This document shows, piece after piece, positions 45,096-54,400 of a stretch of DNA of 64,000 nucleotides. Positions within the stretch are counted from its first letter, which is position 1. Each line of letters begins with the position of its first letter. The stretch is from assembly GCA_910585965.1 (NCBI GenBank), contig CAJUHH010000016.1:1-64000 (forward strand). The letters are read 5' to 3'. The notes beneath the pieces are model-generated. The model saw only the letters and a program-made list of their open reading frames with translations. It was not told where the DNA came from and did no database searches. The position numbers were made by a program, and so were the translations under genes. This stretch comes from an uncultured Lachnospiraceae bacterium (lineage in GTDB: Bacteria; Bacillota; Clostridia; Lachnospirales; Lachnospiraceae).

Positions 45096-46028
45096 TTAGT
45101 AGGATGGGCGCCTTTTCTGTTTTCTGATTTCCTCTAAAATAGTTAATGTATATTTTTTACTGATATTTTTATCCAGCATTTCCTTTAAATATTCATCGCC
45201 TTTCTGGATGACAATCACTGCAACCGAAAATTTACTGCTATATTCCTGCTCATTCAGCGAGACAATATGTAATCCTTCAAATGATTTTGCTTCCAGAATG
45301 TCGTCGTAATTCCAGATCCCCGCATCAATAATGCCTTCCTCCAAGGCAGCAAGCGTAAGCTGGGTGCGGATATCTACCAGCTGCACCTTTTTTCCCCGGA
45401 TCAGTCTCTTGGTAATTTCACTCTGATCCAGTGAGTCACAGTCATATGCAACGCGCATACCATCCCTGATTCCGTCCGCCTCTTGGTCACGCAGGACTAA
45501 CACATGGCAGGACACAAAGCTTCCATTGCCAAAATTCTGTACAATCTCAATATTCTTTCCATGTCCAATTGCATATTCCGCCGCATATTGGGAACAAATC
45601 GCAAACTGATAGGTACCCGCTTCTACCAGTTTAATACGTCCTACCGCCCCTCTGGCATAAGCCATATTAAAGCGGTAATCTTTTAACTGTTCATAAACAG
45701 CCGTGGCCAGCCCCTCGTAAGTTCTGGAATACGGCAACGGCATAATCCCCATCACTTCCTGCACTAATGTGCTGTCCTGGAGCTTCACGTAATCAATTTT
45801 TTCAATATAAGTTCCCATATGCCCATGCGAGGAAAGCTGTATCGCCCCGATCTCTTTCAAATAGTTCAGCGCATTCTGCATCGTACCCCTGGATACGCCG
45901 AATTCCTGCTGATATTCAGAAATGGAAGGAATTCTGTCCCCAACACTGCGTGAAAGGAGGCTGGAAGCCACATGGCTGATCGTGACACCTTTTTTCTGAT
46001 AAAGAACACTATTCACATCCTTCTTCAT
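45096..46028 (-). CDS. yhfZ: YhfZ-like GntR-type regulator with ligand-binding domain
   Basis: 310 residues (E. coli YhfZ 301). N-terminal winged helix with VGDRIPSISEYQQEFGVSRGTMQNALNYLKEIGAIQ (residues about 29-64). The C-terminal 210 residues resemble a periplasmic-binding-protein-like sensor, with FAICSQYAAEYAI and LAALEEGIIDAGIW. ATG at 46028 has GGAGG 9 nt upstream. It heads the cluster, with a strong promoter and a palindromic site just downstream of the start of transcription, which fits autorepression relieved by the pathway's substrate. Confidence 0.88.
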   Translation of the reverse strand: MKKDVNSVLYQKKGVTISHVASSLLSRSVGDRIPSISEYQQEFGVSRGTMQNALNYLKEIGAIQLSSHGHMGTYIEKIDYVKLQDSTLVQEVMGIMPLPYSRTYEGLATAVYEQLKDYRFNMAYARGAVGRIKLVEAGTYQFAICSQYAAEYAIGHGKNIEIVQNFGNGSFVSCHVLVLRDQEADGIRDGMRVAYDCDSLDQSEITKRLIRGKKVQLVDIRTQLTLAALEEGIIDAGIWNYDDILEAKSFEGLHIVSLNEQEYSSKFSVAVIVIQKGDEYLKEMLDKNISKKYTLTILEEIRKQKRRPSY

Positions 46029-46049
46029 GGCTTCTTTCCTCCTTTCCTG

Positions 46050-46111
46050 AATGTTCATTTTTTTGTACTTTGATTTAACTTTATGCTACTACACTTTTTT
46101 ATATATGTCAA
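46050..46111 (-). promoter_or_regulatory. yhfZ promoter with candidate operator
   Basis: Perfect TTGACA (46106-46111), 17-bp spacer, TAGCAT (46083-46088) on the minus strand. Start near 46076. The dyad AATGTTCA-N6-TGTACTTT (46050-46071) lies at about +5 to +26, a roadblock position. It matches the site at 45048-45069. Confidence 0.7.
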
Positions 46112-46146
46112 CACATAAATGCATTTTTCTGCTGTTTTTTGTGTTC

Positions 46147-47274
46147 CTACAAAGCCCCCATCTTTTCCAGCTTATCCTTTTTATACGCTGCGAACCGCCC
46201 CTGGTCCAGCGCGTCCCTGATCTCTTCCATCATCGTATTATAAAAATAAAGGTTGTGCAGCACGCAAAGACGCATTCCCAGCATTTCCTTTGCTTTCAGC
46301 AAATGGCGGATATAAGCCCTGGAATAGCGGCGGCACGCAGGACAGCCGCACCCTTCCTCGATCGGCCTGCCATCCGTTTCATATTTTGCATTAAACAAAT
46401 TGATTTTCCCGTAATTCGTATAAAGGTGTCCGTGCCTTCCATTCCTGCTCGGGTATACACAGTCAAAAAAGTCTACGCCCCGTTCCACGCCTTCCAGAAT
46501 ATTCGCCGGAGTTCCAACCCCCATAAGGTAAGTCGGCTTGTCTGCGGGAAGGTGAGGGACGGTTTCTTCCAATATATAATACATTTCTTCATGGCTTTCT
46601 CCCACCGCCAGTCCGCCGATGGCATAACCGTCCAGTTCCATTTCCGCAATCCGTTTGGCATGTTCGATGCGGATATCCGCAAAAACCGCGCCCTGGTTAA
46701 TGGCAAAAAGCATCTGACGGGGGTTGATCGTATCCTCCAGACCATTTAATCGGTTCATTTCTTTCTGACAGCGTCCCAGCCAACGCGTCGTACGGTCCAC
46801 GGAAGCTTGGACATAGTCTCTGTCCGCGCGGCTGGAAGGGCATTCGTCAAAAGCCATGGCAATCGTAGATGCCAGGTTGGATTGTATTCTCATGCTTTCC
46901 TCTGGCCCCATAAAAATCTTCCTGCCGTCCACATGGGAATGGAAATATACCCCTTCCTCTTTGATCTTGCGCAGCGATGCCAGGGAAAATACCTGGAATC
47001 CGCCCGAGTCCGTCAAAATAGGTTTATCCCATGACATGAACCGATGAAGGCCTCCCATTTTTTTCACGATCTCATCTCCCGGCCTCACATGGAGATGGTA
47101 CGTATTGGACAACTCCACCTGGGTTTTGATCCTTTCCAGGTCTTCTGTGGAAACCGCCCCTTTTATGGCCGCCGCCGTCCCCACATTCATAAATACCGGT
47201 GTCTGGATCACGCCGTGCGTGGTATGGAATTCTCCTCTTTTTGCTCTGCCTTCCTGTTTTAACAATCGATACAT
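46147..47274 (-). CDS. tgt: Queuine tRNA-ribosyltransferase
   Basis: 375 residues. Exchanges guanine 34 for preQ1 in tRNAs with GUN anticodons. Catalytic Asp residues in ILTDSGGFQVFSL and FDCVYPSRNGRHG, GGLAVGES, and the zinc site CPACRRYSRAYIRHLLK. Full length. ATG preceded by AGAGAGAAT. yajC would normally follow, but the yhf-like cluster begins 119 bp downstream of its end. Confidence 0.97.
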   Translation of the reverse strand: MYRLLKQEGRAKRGEFHTTHGVIQTPVFMNVGTAAAIKGAVSTEDLERIKTQVELSNTYHLHVRPGDEIVKKMGGLHRFMSWDKPILTDSGGFQVFSLASLRKIKEEGVYFHSHVDGRKIFMGPEESMRIQSNLASTIAMAFDECPSSRADRDYVQASVDRTTRWLGRCQKEMNRLNGLEDTINPRQMLFAINQGAVFADIRIEHAKRIAEMELDGYAIGGLAVGESHEEMYYILEETVPHLPADKPTYLMGVGTPANILEGVERGVDFFDCVYPSRNGRHGHLYTNYGKINLFNAKYETDGRPIEEGCGCPACRRYSRAYIRHLLKAKEMLGMRLCVLHNLYFYNTMMEEIRDALDQGRFAAYKKDKLEKMGAL

Positions 47275-47313
47275 ATTCTCTCTTTTCCTTTTATTTTCTA
47301 TTCTGTTTCCCTC

Positions 47314-48393
47314 TTATGGCTTACATCTTCCGCATGGCGCATATCCCTGGGCAACGATCTCCTTCCTGCTTTGCGTGGAATCCTTTCGATTTTCTGCAGG
47401 CAGGGAATCACAAGAGGGCTTATGAAATTTTTTTGATTTTGTATTCAATATGTAAGTGATTTTTTTCTCACCCTGCTTCGCCTTATTGGCTCCGGAACCG
47501 ACGGGTTCCCCCGCTTTCCATGTGTCGGAAGGAGCCGCATTCCAGGTAATCGTGCTTCCATCCGAAAGGGCGATCAGCGATCCCTGTTCGTCCGTGCGGA
47601 ACACTTGGATCCCCATCCCCCGGAAAGTATTCAATGTAGCCGCATGGGGATGTCCGTATTCATTATCCTCCCCGCAGCTGATCACCGCATATTCCGGATG
47701 AACCGCAGCAACAAAATCGCCCATGGAAGCAGTCCGGCTCCCATGATGCCCGGCTTTCAGCACATCGGCGGATATGTCGATGCCATTATCGATGATATCT
47801 TTCTCTGCCTCTTCCTCCGCATCCCCGGTGAACACAAATTTTTTATCCCCATGTTCCAGCAGAATGCCTACGGAATAATTGTTCGCCTCATCTCCGTAAT
47901 CCTCTTTATTCGGGGCGATAATCGTGAACCTTGCATCCCCCAGCTGATAGAAATCCCCTACCCTAGGTTCTGTAATTTGTTTGTGCTTATAGTCCAAGGC
48001 CTGGATCACATCACGGTAAGATGCCGTATCTCTGCTGTAATTCGGCATAATAACCGTATCAATATCATATTTTGTAATAACCACATCCGCGCCGCCGCAA
48101 TGATCCGAGTGCGGATGCGTGACAATCAGATAATCCAGCGTATTTACGCCCTGTTTTCTCATGTAATTCTGGACAAGAATGCCTTTATCATTTTCCCCTG
48201 CATCAATGAGCATGGCATGTCCGCCGCATTTGATTAACGTGGCATCCCCCTGCCCTACGTCAATGAAATGCACTTCCAGTTCTTCCATCTTTTCCGCCGA
48301 ACCGAAGGAAATCTTTGCCTCCGGCATCGTGCTGCCGCATGCCGAAAGCAGGATAAGAAACGCAGAAAATAAGGCCAGCCATCCTTTCTTCAT
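47314..48393 (-). CDS. ComEC-like metallo-beta-lactamase-fold lipoprotein with Cys/His tail domain
   Basis: 359 residues. Signal peptide ending LSAC, so Cys19 is lipidated. The MBL domain (about 38-280) resembles the soluble part of ComEC: IDVGQGDATLIK, metal motif THPHSDHCGG, FTGDAEEEAE, KAGHHGSRTA. The tail (about 305-359) holds ITYILNTKSKKFHKPSC and YAPCGRCKP, with one His and three Cys spaced as in Ada-like/nuclease-linked zinc modules. Probably a surface nuclease or phosphodiesterase; the substrate is unknown. Follows the Uma2 copy 3 gene by 3 bp. Confidence 0.9.
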   Translation of the reverse strand: MKKGWLALFSAFLILLSACGSTMPEAKISFGSAEKMEELEVHFIDVGQGDATLIKCGGHAMLIDAGENDKGILVQNYMRKQGVNTLDYLIVTHPHSDHCGGADVVITKYDIDTVIMPNYSRDTASYRDVIQALDYKHKQITEPRVGDFYQLGDARFTIIAPNKEDYGDEANNYSVGILLEHGDKKFVFTGDAEEEAEKDIIDNGIDISADVLKAGHHGSRTASMGDFVAAVHPEYAVISCGEDNEYGHPHAATLNTFRGMGIQVFRTDEQGSLIALSDGSTITWNAAPSDTWKAGEPVGSGANKAKQGEKKITYILNTKSKKFHKPSCDSLPAENRKDSTQSRKEIVAQGYAPCGRCKP

Positions 48394-48396
48394 CGC

Positions 48397-48951
48397 TTAA
48401 TCCACTCCTTCAAAAATTTCACCAAGCAGCATTTTTATATGAGGAAACCCCTTTAAGCAGATCTCCGTTTCCGCATTATAATCCTCATCATCTTTCTCTT
48501 CCTGCAGCATATAGCTTTGCTCCAAAATATATCTGCCATTTTCTAGATAATAGATATCCACGGTTCCTTTGGGTGAAACGATCCAATACTCTTCCACTCC
48601 GGCTTTTTCGTAAATATCTTTTTTTTCCGCCCTGTCCCTTTTCGCCGTGGAGGGGCTTAATGTTTCAACGATGAACTTGGGGACTCCGCTGTATGCGCCC
48701 CCTTTCAGATGCTTTCGGTCACAGATCACCATAATATCCGGACAAACATAATCATCATTTTCATCGGGATGGTATTGAAAATCAAGGTTTTCCATAAATA
48801 CGAGGCACAGGCTGTTCTTTAACCCGGCCTTTAACATATGGTAAATATTTCCATTAATAATCCCATGCCGGTATCCCGGGGCAGGGGACATATTATAAAA
48901 TATGCCGTTTATTTTTTCATCTTTTTTCCGTTCCAGTTCGGCCATTCCCAT
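48397..48951 (-). CDS. Uma2-family (DUF820) protein, copy 3 (divergent)
   Basis: 184 residues. GGAGG lies 8 nt before the ATG at 48951; an in-frame GTG 9 bp upstream is an alternative start. It lacks the KEEIYTI..ALPDGE block of the other copies but keeps NGIFYNMSPAPGYRHG, VCPDIMVICD, PKFIVETLSPSTAKRD and VEEYWIVSP. PD-(D/E)XK-fold expected, role unknown. Sits between copy 4 (60 bp upstream) and the MBL lipoprotein (3 bp downstream), so the three form a likely operon. Confidence 0.84.
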   Translation of the reverse strand: MGMAELERKKDEKINGIFYNMSPAPGYRHGIINGNIYHMLKAGLKNSLCLVFMENLDFQYHPDENDDYVCPDIMVICDRKHLKGGAYSGVPKFIVETLSPSTAKRDRAEKKDIYEKAGVEEYWIVSPKGTVDIYYLENGRYILEQSYMLQEEKDDEDYNAETEICLKGFPHIKMLLGEIFEGVD

Positions 48952-49011
48952 AAAATTCACCTCCGCTTTTCTTTATATCTTTTCATTTCTGCGGGTTTCT
49001 TAACTTTTCAG

Positions 49012-49545
49012 TCACTGCACCTTTATAGAATATCCGTCATAAATCCCGACCGGCACTTTTTCACCAAAGGTATATTCTTCCATACTGTCTTTTTCAAAAT
49101 CATACACTGTCACGATCCCTTTTTCAGGATCTGCCACCCAATACTCCCTGACGCCAGCAGTATGGTACTGGAATAGTTTTTTATAATAATCCATCTGTCG
49201 GCTGCTCGGCGAGACAATCTCAATAATCCAGTCAGGCGCGCCGTTACACCCTTTATTCGTAATTTTATCTTTATCACAAATCACGGATATGTCAGGCTCC
49301 ACATAATTTTTATTATTTTCATTTAAAAATACCGCAAAAGGAGCTGGAAAAACCATGCATTCGCCATGGTTCCGTTTGATGTAATCTCTGATCTCGTAAA
49401 GTAAATCGGAAACAAGCATCTGGTGCTTTGTGTTCGGCGGAGCCATATAATAAATTTTCCCGTCGATTAACTCGGCACGCTCTCCATCCGGCAAAGCATA
49501 AATATCATCAATCGTATAAATCTCTTCTTTTCTTAAGGCATCCAT
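49012..49545 (-). CDS. Uma2-family (DUF820) protein, copy 4
   Basis: 177 residues from the ATG at 49545, chosen to match copies 1 and 2 ([21 protein letters not shown]); an ATG 12 bp upstream is possible. Landmarks: [49 protein letters not shown]. Very similar to copies 1 and 2, so the three are recent paralogues. Has a good promoter at 49575-49603. Role unknown. Confidence 0.87.
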   Translation of the reverse strand: MDALRKEEIYTIDDIYALPDGERAELIDGKIYYMAPPNTKHQMLVSDLLYEIRDYIKRNHGECMVFPAPFAVFLNENNKNYVEPDISVICDKDKITNKGCNGAPDWIIEIVSPSSRQMDYYKKLFQYHTAGVREYWVADPEKGIVTVYDFEKDSMEEYTFGEKVPVGIYDGYSIKVQ

Positions 49546-49574
49546 TCTAATACCCATATCCTTTCCACACTTAT

Positions 49575-49603
49575 ATTATAAACAATATCCGCAGGAACTA
49601 CAA
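49575..49603 (-). promoter_or_regulatory. Promoter of the Uma2-Uma2-MBL operon
   Basis: TTGTAG (49598-49603), 17-bp spacer, TATAAT (49575-49580) on the minus strand, 30 bp before the Uma2 copy 4 start. Confidence 0.7.
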
Positions 49604-49707
49604 CTGTATTATGGCCGTTGTTTGTACCAACGAACACTTGACAAAGCAAAAGAATAATCAAGGCTTTGCACTTTTTTCTGCAAGTCAACAACCCAGCTGC
49701 AAGCAGC

Positions 49708-49735
49708 CACTTGGCTCATCGCTCGCGGAAATAAA
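49708..49735 (+). repeat. Second copy of the short dispersed repeat
   Basis: 28 bp, 26 identical to the leuB-leader segment at 37457-37484 (opposite strand). Preceded by GCTGCAAGCAGC, itself a palindrome. It lies just before the tRNA-Glu terminator. The rest of 49604-49707 shows no further feature I can support. Confidence 0.75.
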
Positions 49736-49772
49736 AAAATGCCCAAAACCATATAAATAATGGTTTCCGGCA
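49733..49772 (-). terminator. Terminator of tRNA-Glu
   Basis: Minus-strand 13-bp stem TGCCGGAAACCAT / ATGGTTTTGGGCA with one mismatch and one G-U, then TTTTTTT. It lies 54 bp after the tRNA. Confidence 0.85.
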
Positions 49773-49826
49773 TCCTTTAGGGTTGGGCTGTTCTAAACAT
49801 GAATTTTCCATTCATGCAACAGTCAA

Positions 49827-49898
49827 CAGCTCGTAGGGGAATCGAACCCCTGTTTCCGCCGTGAGAGGGCGGCGTCTTGACCGCTTGACCAACGAGCC
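49827..49898 (-). tRNA. tRNA-Glu (anticodon CTC)
   Basis: 72 nt cloverleaf on the minus strand. Acceptor GGCTCGT / ACGAGCT (first pair G-U), D arm TTGGTCAAGCGGTCAAGAC, anticodon stem CCGCC-CT-CTC-AC-GGCGG, T arm AGGGGTTCGATTCCCCT, discriminator G. CCA is not encoded. Reads GAG codons. Confidence 0.95.
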
Positions 49899-49954
49899 AT
49901 ATACGCAAATAAACAAAACTCTTTTCTTCGCTTTATTCATTTGCCGACTTGCTT

Positions 49955-49983
49955 ATTTTATTATAAAACAGAAAATATTGCAA
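49955..49983 (-). promoter_or_regulatory. tRNA-Glu promoter
   Basis: TTGCAA (49978-49983), 17-bp spacer, TAAAAT (49955-49960) on the minus strand; start near 49948, leader about 50 nt. Confidence 0.7.
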
Positions 49984-50035
49984 GCATTTTTTTTATTTTT
50001 CTCCAAATTTTTCTCTCAATCCTCTTCCACTCGCT

Positions 50036-50392
50036 TTACATCACGCGTTCTATTGCTCCCAGAATCTGATCCGCGTCAAAAGGCTTGGTAATGAAATCAT
50101 CCGCGCCTTCTTTGATCGCTTGTAACATCTTCTCCTTCTGCCCTGCCGCCGTGATCATAATTACTTTTGAGTTTCTATCTTCTTTTTTGATGCACATCAG
50201 CGCTTCCAGCCCGTTCATATTGGGCATCGTAATATCCATTGTCACCACATCCGGCTTGCACTCTTTATAAAGGATAACCCCCTCTTCTCCGTTAGATGCT
50301 TCCCCGATGACCTCATGTCCTCCATTTTCAAAAATCTCCTTCAGCATCTTGCGCGATGTCCTTGAATCGTCCACAATCAAAATTTTCGCCAT
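50036..50392 (-). CDS. cheY: CheY-like single-domain response regulator
   Basis: 118 residues, receiver domain only. Acidic pocket IVDDS, phospho-Asp in VVTMDITMPNMNG (about residue 53), MITAAG (Thr) and Lys in ITKPFDADQ. Such stand-alone receivers bind the flagellar switch or act in other output. AGGAGG is 6 nt before the ATG. It lies 78 bp downstream of the CheX-like gene on the same strand, which suggests CheY and its phosphatase are made together. No flagellar genes are in the window. Confidence 0.92.
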   Translation of the reverse strand: MAKILIVDDSRTSRKMLKEIFENGGHEVIGEASNGEEGVILYKECKPDVVTMDITMPNMNGLEALMCIKKEDRNSKVIMITAAGQKEKMLQAIKEGADDFITKPFDADQILGAIERVM

Positions 50393-50470
50393 AACTATTC
50401 CTCCTCATTTCTATCCTTTGATTGTCCTGAAAAGTTTTTTCTGTCAAAGCATATAATAAAGCACAGCGTG

Positions 50471-51361
50471 CTATGCTTCCACCCGGATCGGTGTATCCGC
50501 CGCAATAATAATCCTTACCTTGCGGTTTTTGATATAAACCGGCACGATCAGTAGCTTGTCCTGCGCCCGCAGCTGCCCGGCCTGGTAATAAGTAGGCGGA
50601 ACCATATCGACCATAATTCCCTGCGTGCTGAGCGCGGATGCATACAACCCGTTAATACAGTTGATAAACTCGCATACCGCATCGAAAGCAAACAGATCCA
50701 TGGAAGGAAACTCTTCTTTTGCAAAAATATCGGCAATAGTCAAAAGATTGCCGTTTTCTCCGGCAAGCCCCAGCAGCATGGAATGATCCCCCGTAACGCC
50801 CTGCACCGCGATATTTTCAAATTCATAACTATAGGAACTGTAGGAAGGCTCAATGGATATTTCGCTGTCGATCAGGCGGACGATCGTGCGTACCGCAACA
50901 CCCACCAGCCCGGACACCAGGCGGTTCTCCGTCCTGACGTAAAGCGGAAGCATCCTGTCCATATCCCCGCTCTTAAATGCTTCCAGATCCGTGTTGGTCA
51001 GACCATTTTCACGGCGGTATAGGTCGATCGCATTTTCCATTTCTTCCAGAGTCATGATTTCTTTTTCTGCCATGGCCTGAATGAAGGTCAAATAGGGGTT
51101 TCCTTGAAGCTGCAAAAGACGGCTCACCTGGCTTTCTGTCAAATAGCCCATTTCTACCGCAATATCCCCGAACCGCTTATCTTCCAGCGCCTGTTTTCGG
51201 TTGATCTTATCCGCCTGCTCCTGGGTCAGCAGTTTTTCGCTGACGGCGATCAGGCCAAGCTTCACTCTCACCTTTCTTTGCGCATCCAGAACCTCTTCCA
51301 ACGTTCCCTGAGAAATAATTTTCTGCTCCACAAGAAATCTCCCAAAAATATGACCAAACAT
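50471..51361 (-). CDS. CheX/CheC-like protein with N-terminal two-helix domains
   Basis: 296 residues. The C-terminal part (about 150-296) has the CheX/CheC phosphatase layout, with a helix ending FDAVCEFINCINGLYASAL that carries the E..N signature of these CheY-P phosphatases. The N-terminal part (about 1-130) holds two repeats resembling the GSPII_E N-terminal domain (FGRFLVEQKIISQGTLEEVL and FGDIAVEMGYLTESQVSRLL), an unusual fusion. It is followed by cheY. GGAGG precedes the ATG by 6 nt. Confidence 0.82.
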   Translation of the reverse strand: MFGHIFGRFLVEQKIISQGTLEEVLDAQRKVRVKLGLIAVSEKLLTQEQADKINRKQALEDKRFGDIAVEMGYLTESQVSRLLQLQGNPYLTFIQAMAEKEIMTLEEMENAIDLYRRENGLTNTDLEAFKSGDMDRMLPLYVRTENRLVSGLVGVAVRTIVRLIDSEISIEPSYSSYSYEFENIAVQGVTGDHSMLLGLAGENGNLLTIADIFAKEEFPSMDLFAFDAVCEFINCINGLYASALSTQGIMVDMVPPTYYQAGQLRAQDKLLIVPVYIKNRKVRIIIAADTPIRVEA

Positions 51362-51404
51362 AAATACCCTCCATACACATGTCGCATTCCATAAAATTAT
51401 TACT

Positions 51405-51433
51405 ATTATAGTCTATTTATGAAACAAAATCAA
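51405..51433 (-). promoter_or_regulatory. Promoter of the CheX-like/cheY pair
   Basis: TTGATT (51428-51433), 17-bp spacer, TATAAT (51405-51410) on the minus strand. The -35 overlaps the last codons of polC. Confidence 0.7.
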
Positions 51434-54400
51434 ATAAACTTATCTGATTGGATTCCGGAAGATTTCCGAGCAGATTCAAAGAAGCCATCAAATCCACGAT
51501 CGTCTTGGAAACTTTTGCCCTTTGGCGGAAATCATCCTTGGAAAGGAACGGCCCGTCCTTTGCCGCCTCCACAATGGAATCCGCTGCTTTTTCCCCCAGT
51601 CCGTCAATGCTGTTCAAAGACGGCATCAGTTTGCCTTCCACGATTTGGAAATTCCTGGACTGGGCAGAAAAAATATCGATCGGCACGAATTCAAAGCCTC
51701 TGGCATACATTTCCTGCACCAGCTTCATATCCCGGTAAGAGTCCTGCTCCTTTTTGGCCAGCGTATCCATCCGTTGCTTGTAATCCGCCATTACCTTTTC
51801 CAGATGCTCCCTTCCCTGGCACATCAGCTCATAGGAAAAGGCAGATGCCCGGATGCTGAAAAAAGCCGCATAAAACGCCAGGGGATAGTTGATCTTGCAG
51901 TACGCGATACGCCATGCCATCATGACATAGGCCGCCGCATGGGCTTTCGGGAACATATACTTGATCTTCTTGCATGACCAGATATACCACTCCGGCACAT
52001 TAGCTTTCTTCATTGCCTCTTCCATTTCCGGCTTCAGCCCTTTTCCTTTTCGGACGCTCTCCATAATCGTAAAAGCAAGGGAACTTTCCACCCCCATCCC
52101 GATCAGGTATACCATAATATCATCCCTCGTACAGATCGCCGTGGAAATCGTCGCCTTTCCCTCCTGAATAAGCGTCTGGGCATTTCCCAGCCATACATCC
52201 GTGCCGTGGGCCAGCCCTGCAATCCGCACCAGATCCGAAAATGCCTGGGGTTTCGTATCGATCAGCATCTGCATAGCAAATTCCGTACCGAATTCGGGAA
52301 TTCCCAAAGCACCCAGCTTACAGCCGCCGATCTGGTCCGGCGTGATGCCAAGCGCCTCCGTATTTTTGAACAAAGACATCACCTTTGCGTCGTCCAAAGG
52401 AATTTTTACCGGATCGATCCCAGTGAGATCCTGCAGCATGCGTATCATAGTAGGATCATCGTGCCCGAGTATATCCAGCTTCAACAGGTTATGGTCTATG
52501 GAATGGTAATCAAAATGAGTCGTCACGATATCCGTCGTCATATCGTTGGCCGGATGCTGCACAGGCGTAAAGGAATTGATATCCTCCCCCAGGGGAAGAA
52601 CGATAATCCCTCCCGGATGCTGTCCCGTACTCCGCCGTATTCCCGTGCATCCGGCAACGATCCGATTGATCTCGCTCGTTCTTTTGCTCGTACCCTTCTC
52701 TTCAAAATACCTTTTCACATAACCAAAGGCTGTTTTCTCCGCCAGCGTGCCGATCGTCCCCGCCCGGTAAGTCTGGCCCGCGCCGAAAATAACTTCCGTA
52801 TATTTATGGGCCTTGCTCTGATATTCCCCGGAAAAATTCAGGTCGATATCCGGCTCTTTATCCCCTTTAAATCCCAAAAAGGTTTCGAAAGGAATATCGA
52901 ACCCGTCCTTTTTCAAAGGAGCGCCGCAGACCGGACACGCTTTATCCGGCATATCGCACCCCGCTTTTCCCGCATACGCTTTCACTTCCTGGGAATCAAA
53001 ATCGGTGTAATGACATTTTTCACAATAATAATGGGGGCTTAAGGGATTGACCTCCGTGATGCCCGCCATCGTAGCTACGAAAGAAGAGCCGACCGATCCC
53101 CTGGATCCTACCAGGTATCCGTCTTCCACCGACTTCCAAACCAGCTTCTGTGCAATAATATACATCACCGCAAAACCATTGGAAATAATGGAATGCAGTT
53201 CCCGTTCCAAACGTTGTTCCACAATCTTTGGCAATTCCTCCCCATAAATTTCATGGGCTTTGTTATAGCAGATATCCGTCAATGTCCTGTCACTGTCTTC
53301 AATCACTGGAGCGCATTTATCCGGCCGCACAGGAGCCATCGTTTCCACCATATCCGCAATTCGGTTTGTATTCGTCACCACCACTTCCATGGCCTTATCG
53401 CTTCCCAGGTAAGCAAACTCTTCCAGCATCTCCTCCGTCGTCCGCAAATACAATGGCGACTGTTCATCCGCGCCGGAAAATCCTTTGCCCGCCATAATAA
53501 TCCTGCGGTATATTTCATCCCCCGGATCCAGGAAATGAACGTCACAGGTCGCAACTACCGGTTTGTTAAACTGTTCGCCCAGCTCTACGATCCTTCGGTT
53601 TATATTCTCAATATCCTCTATCGAATTGACATTCCTTATCTTTTCCGAAGCAATCATAAACTGATTGTTTCCCGTCGGCTGGATTTCCAAATAATCATAA
53701 AAATCCACCAGCCTGGCGATCTCTTCCTCGGATTTTTCATCCAGAAGCGCCCGGTATAATTCTCCTGCTTCACAGGCGCTGCCCAAAATCAGTCCCTCTC
53801 GGTGCTTCTTCAGCAGGCTTTTGGGGATTCGCGGCCTTTTGCTGTAATAAATCAAATGCGATTCGGAAACCAGCCGGTATAAGTTCACCCTTCCCGTATC
53901 GTTTTTCGCCAAAATAATCGCATGATAAGAAGGAAGCCTTTTTATAATATCAGGGCTGGAATCCCCCATCGCATTGATCGCCCTAAGGTCTTTTGCCCCG
54001 GCCTCTTCCAGCATAGGGATGAACTTCAAGAATATTTCTGCCGTCGCTTCCGCATCGTCCACCGCGCGGTGATGATTTTCCAACGAAATGCCAAGCGTTT
54101 TTGCCACCGCATCCAGCTTATGTTTCGCCTGGTTAGGCAGAAGGATTCTGGCAATCCCTACCGTATCTACATAAGTGAACTCCCTTTTTTGCCCGAGCCG
54201 GGATGCATTTTCCATGATAAAGCTCATATCGAAACTTGCATTGTGGGCCACCAGCACCGTATCCTGACAAAATTCCAAAAAACGTGGAAGCACCTCCTCT
54301 ATCATCGGCGCACCCGCCACCATTTCATCCTGAATGCCCGTCAGCTTCTCGATTTCCAACGGAATCGGTACGTCTGGATTGACAAATTCCGAAAACCTCT

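Noticed and set aside
49631..49680. Hairpin CAAAGC..GCTTTG with T6 as a terminator
   Set aside because: The stem is only 6 bp with a long loop and no gene ends there on the plus strand.
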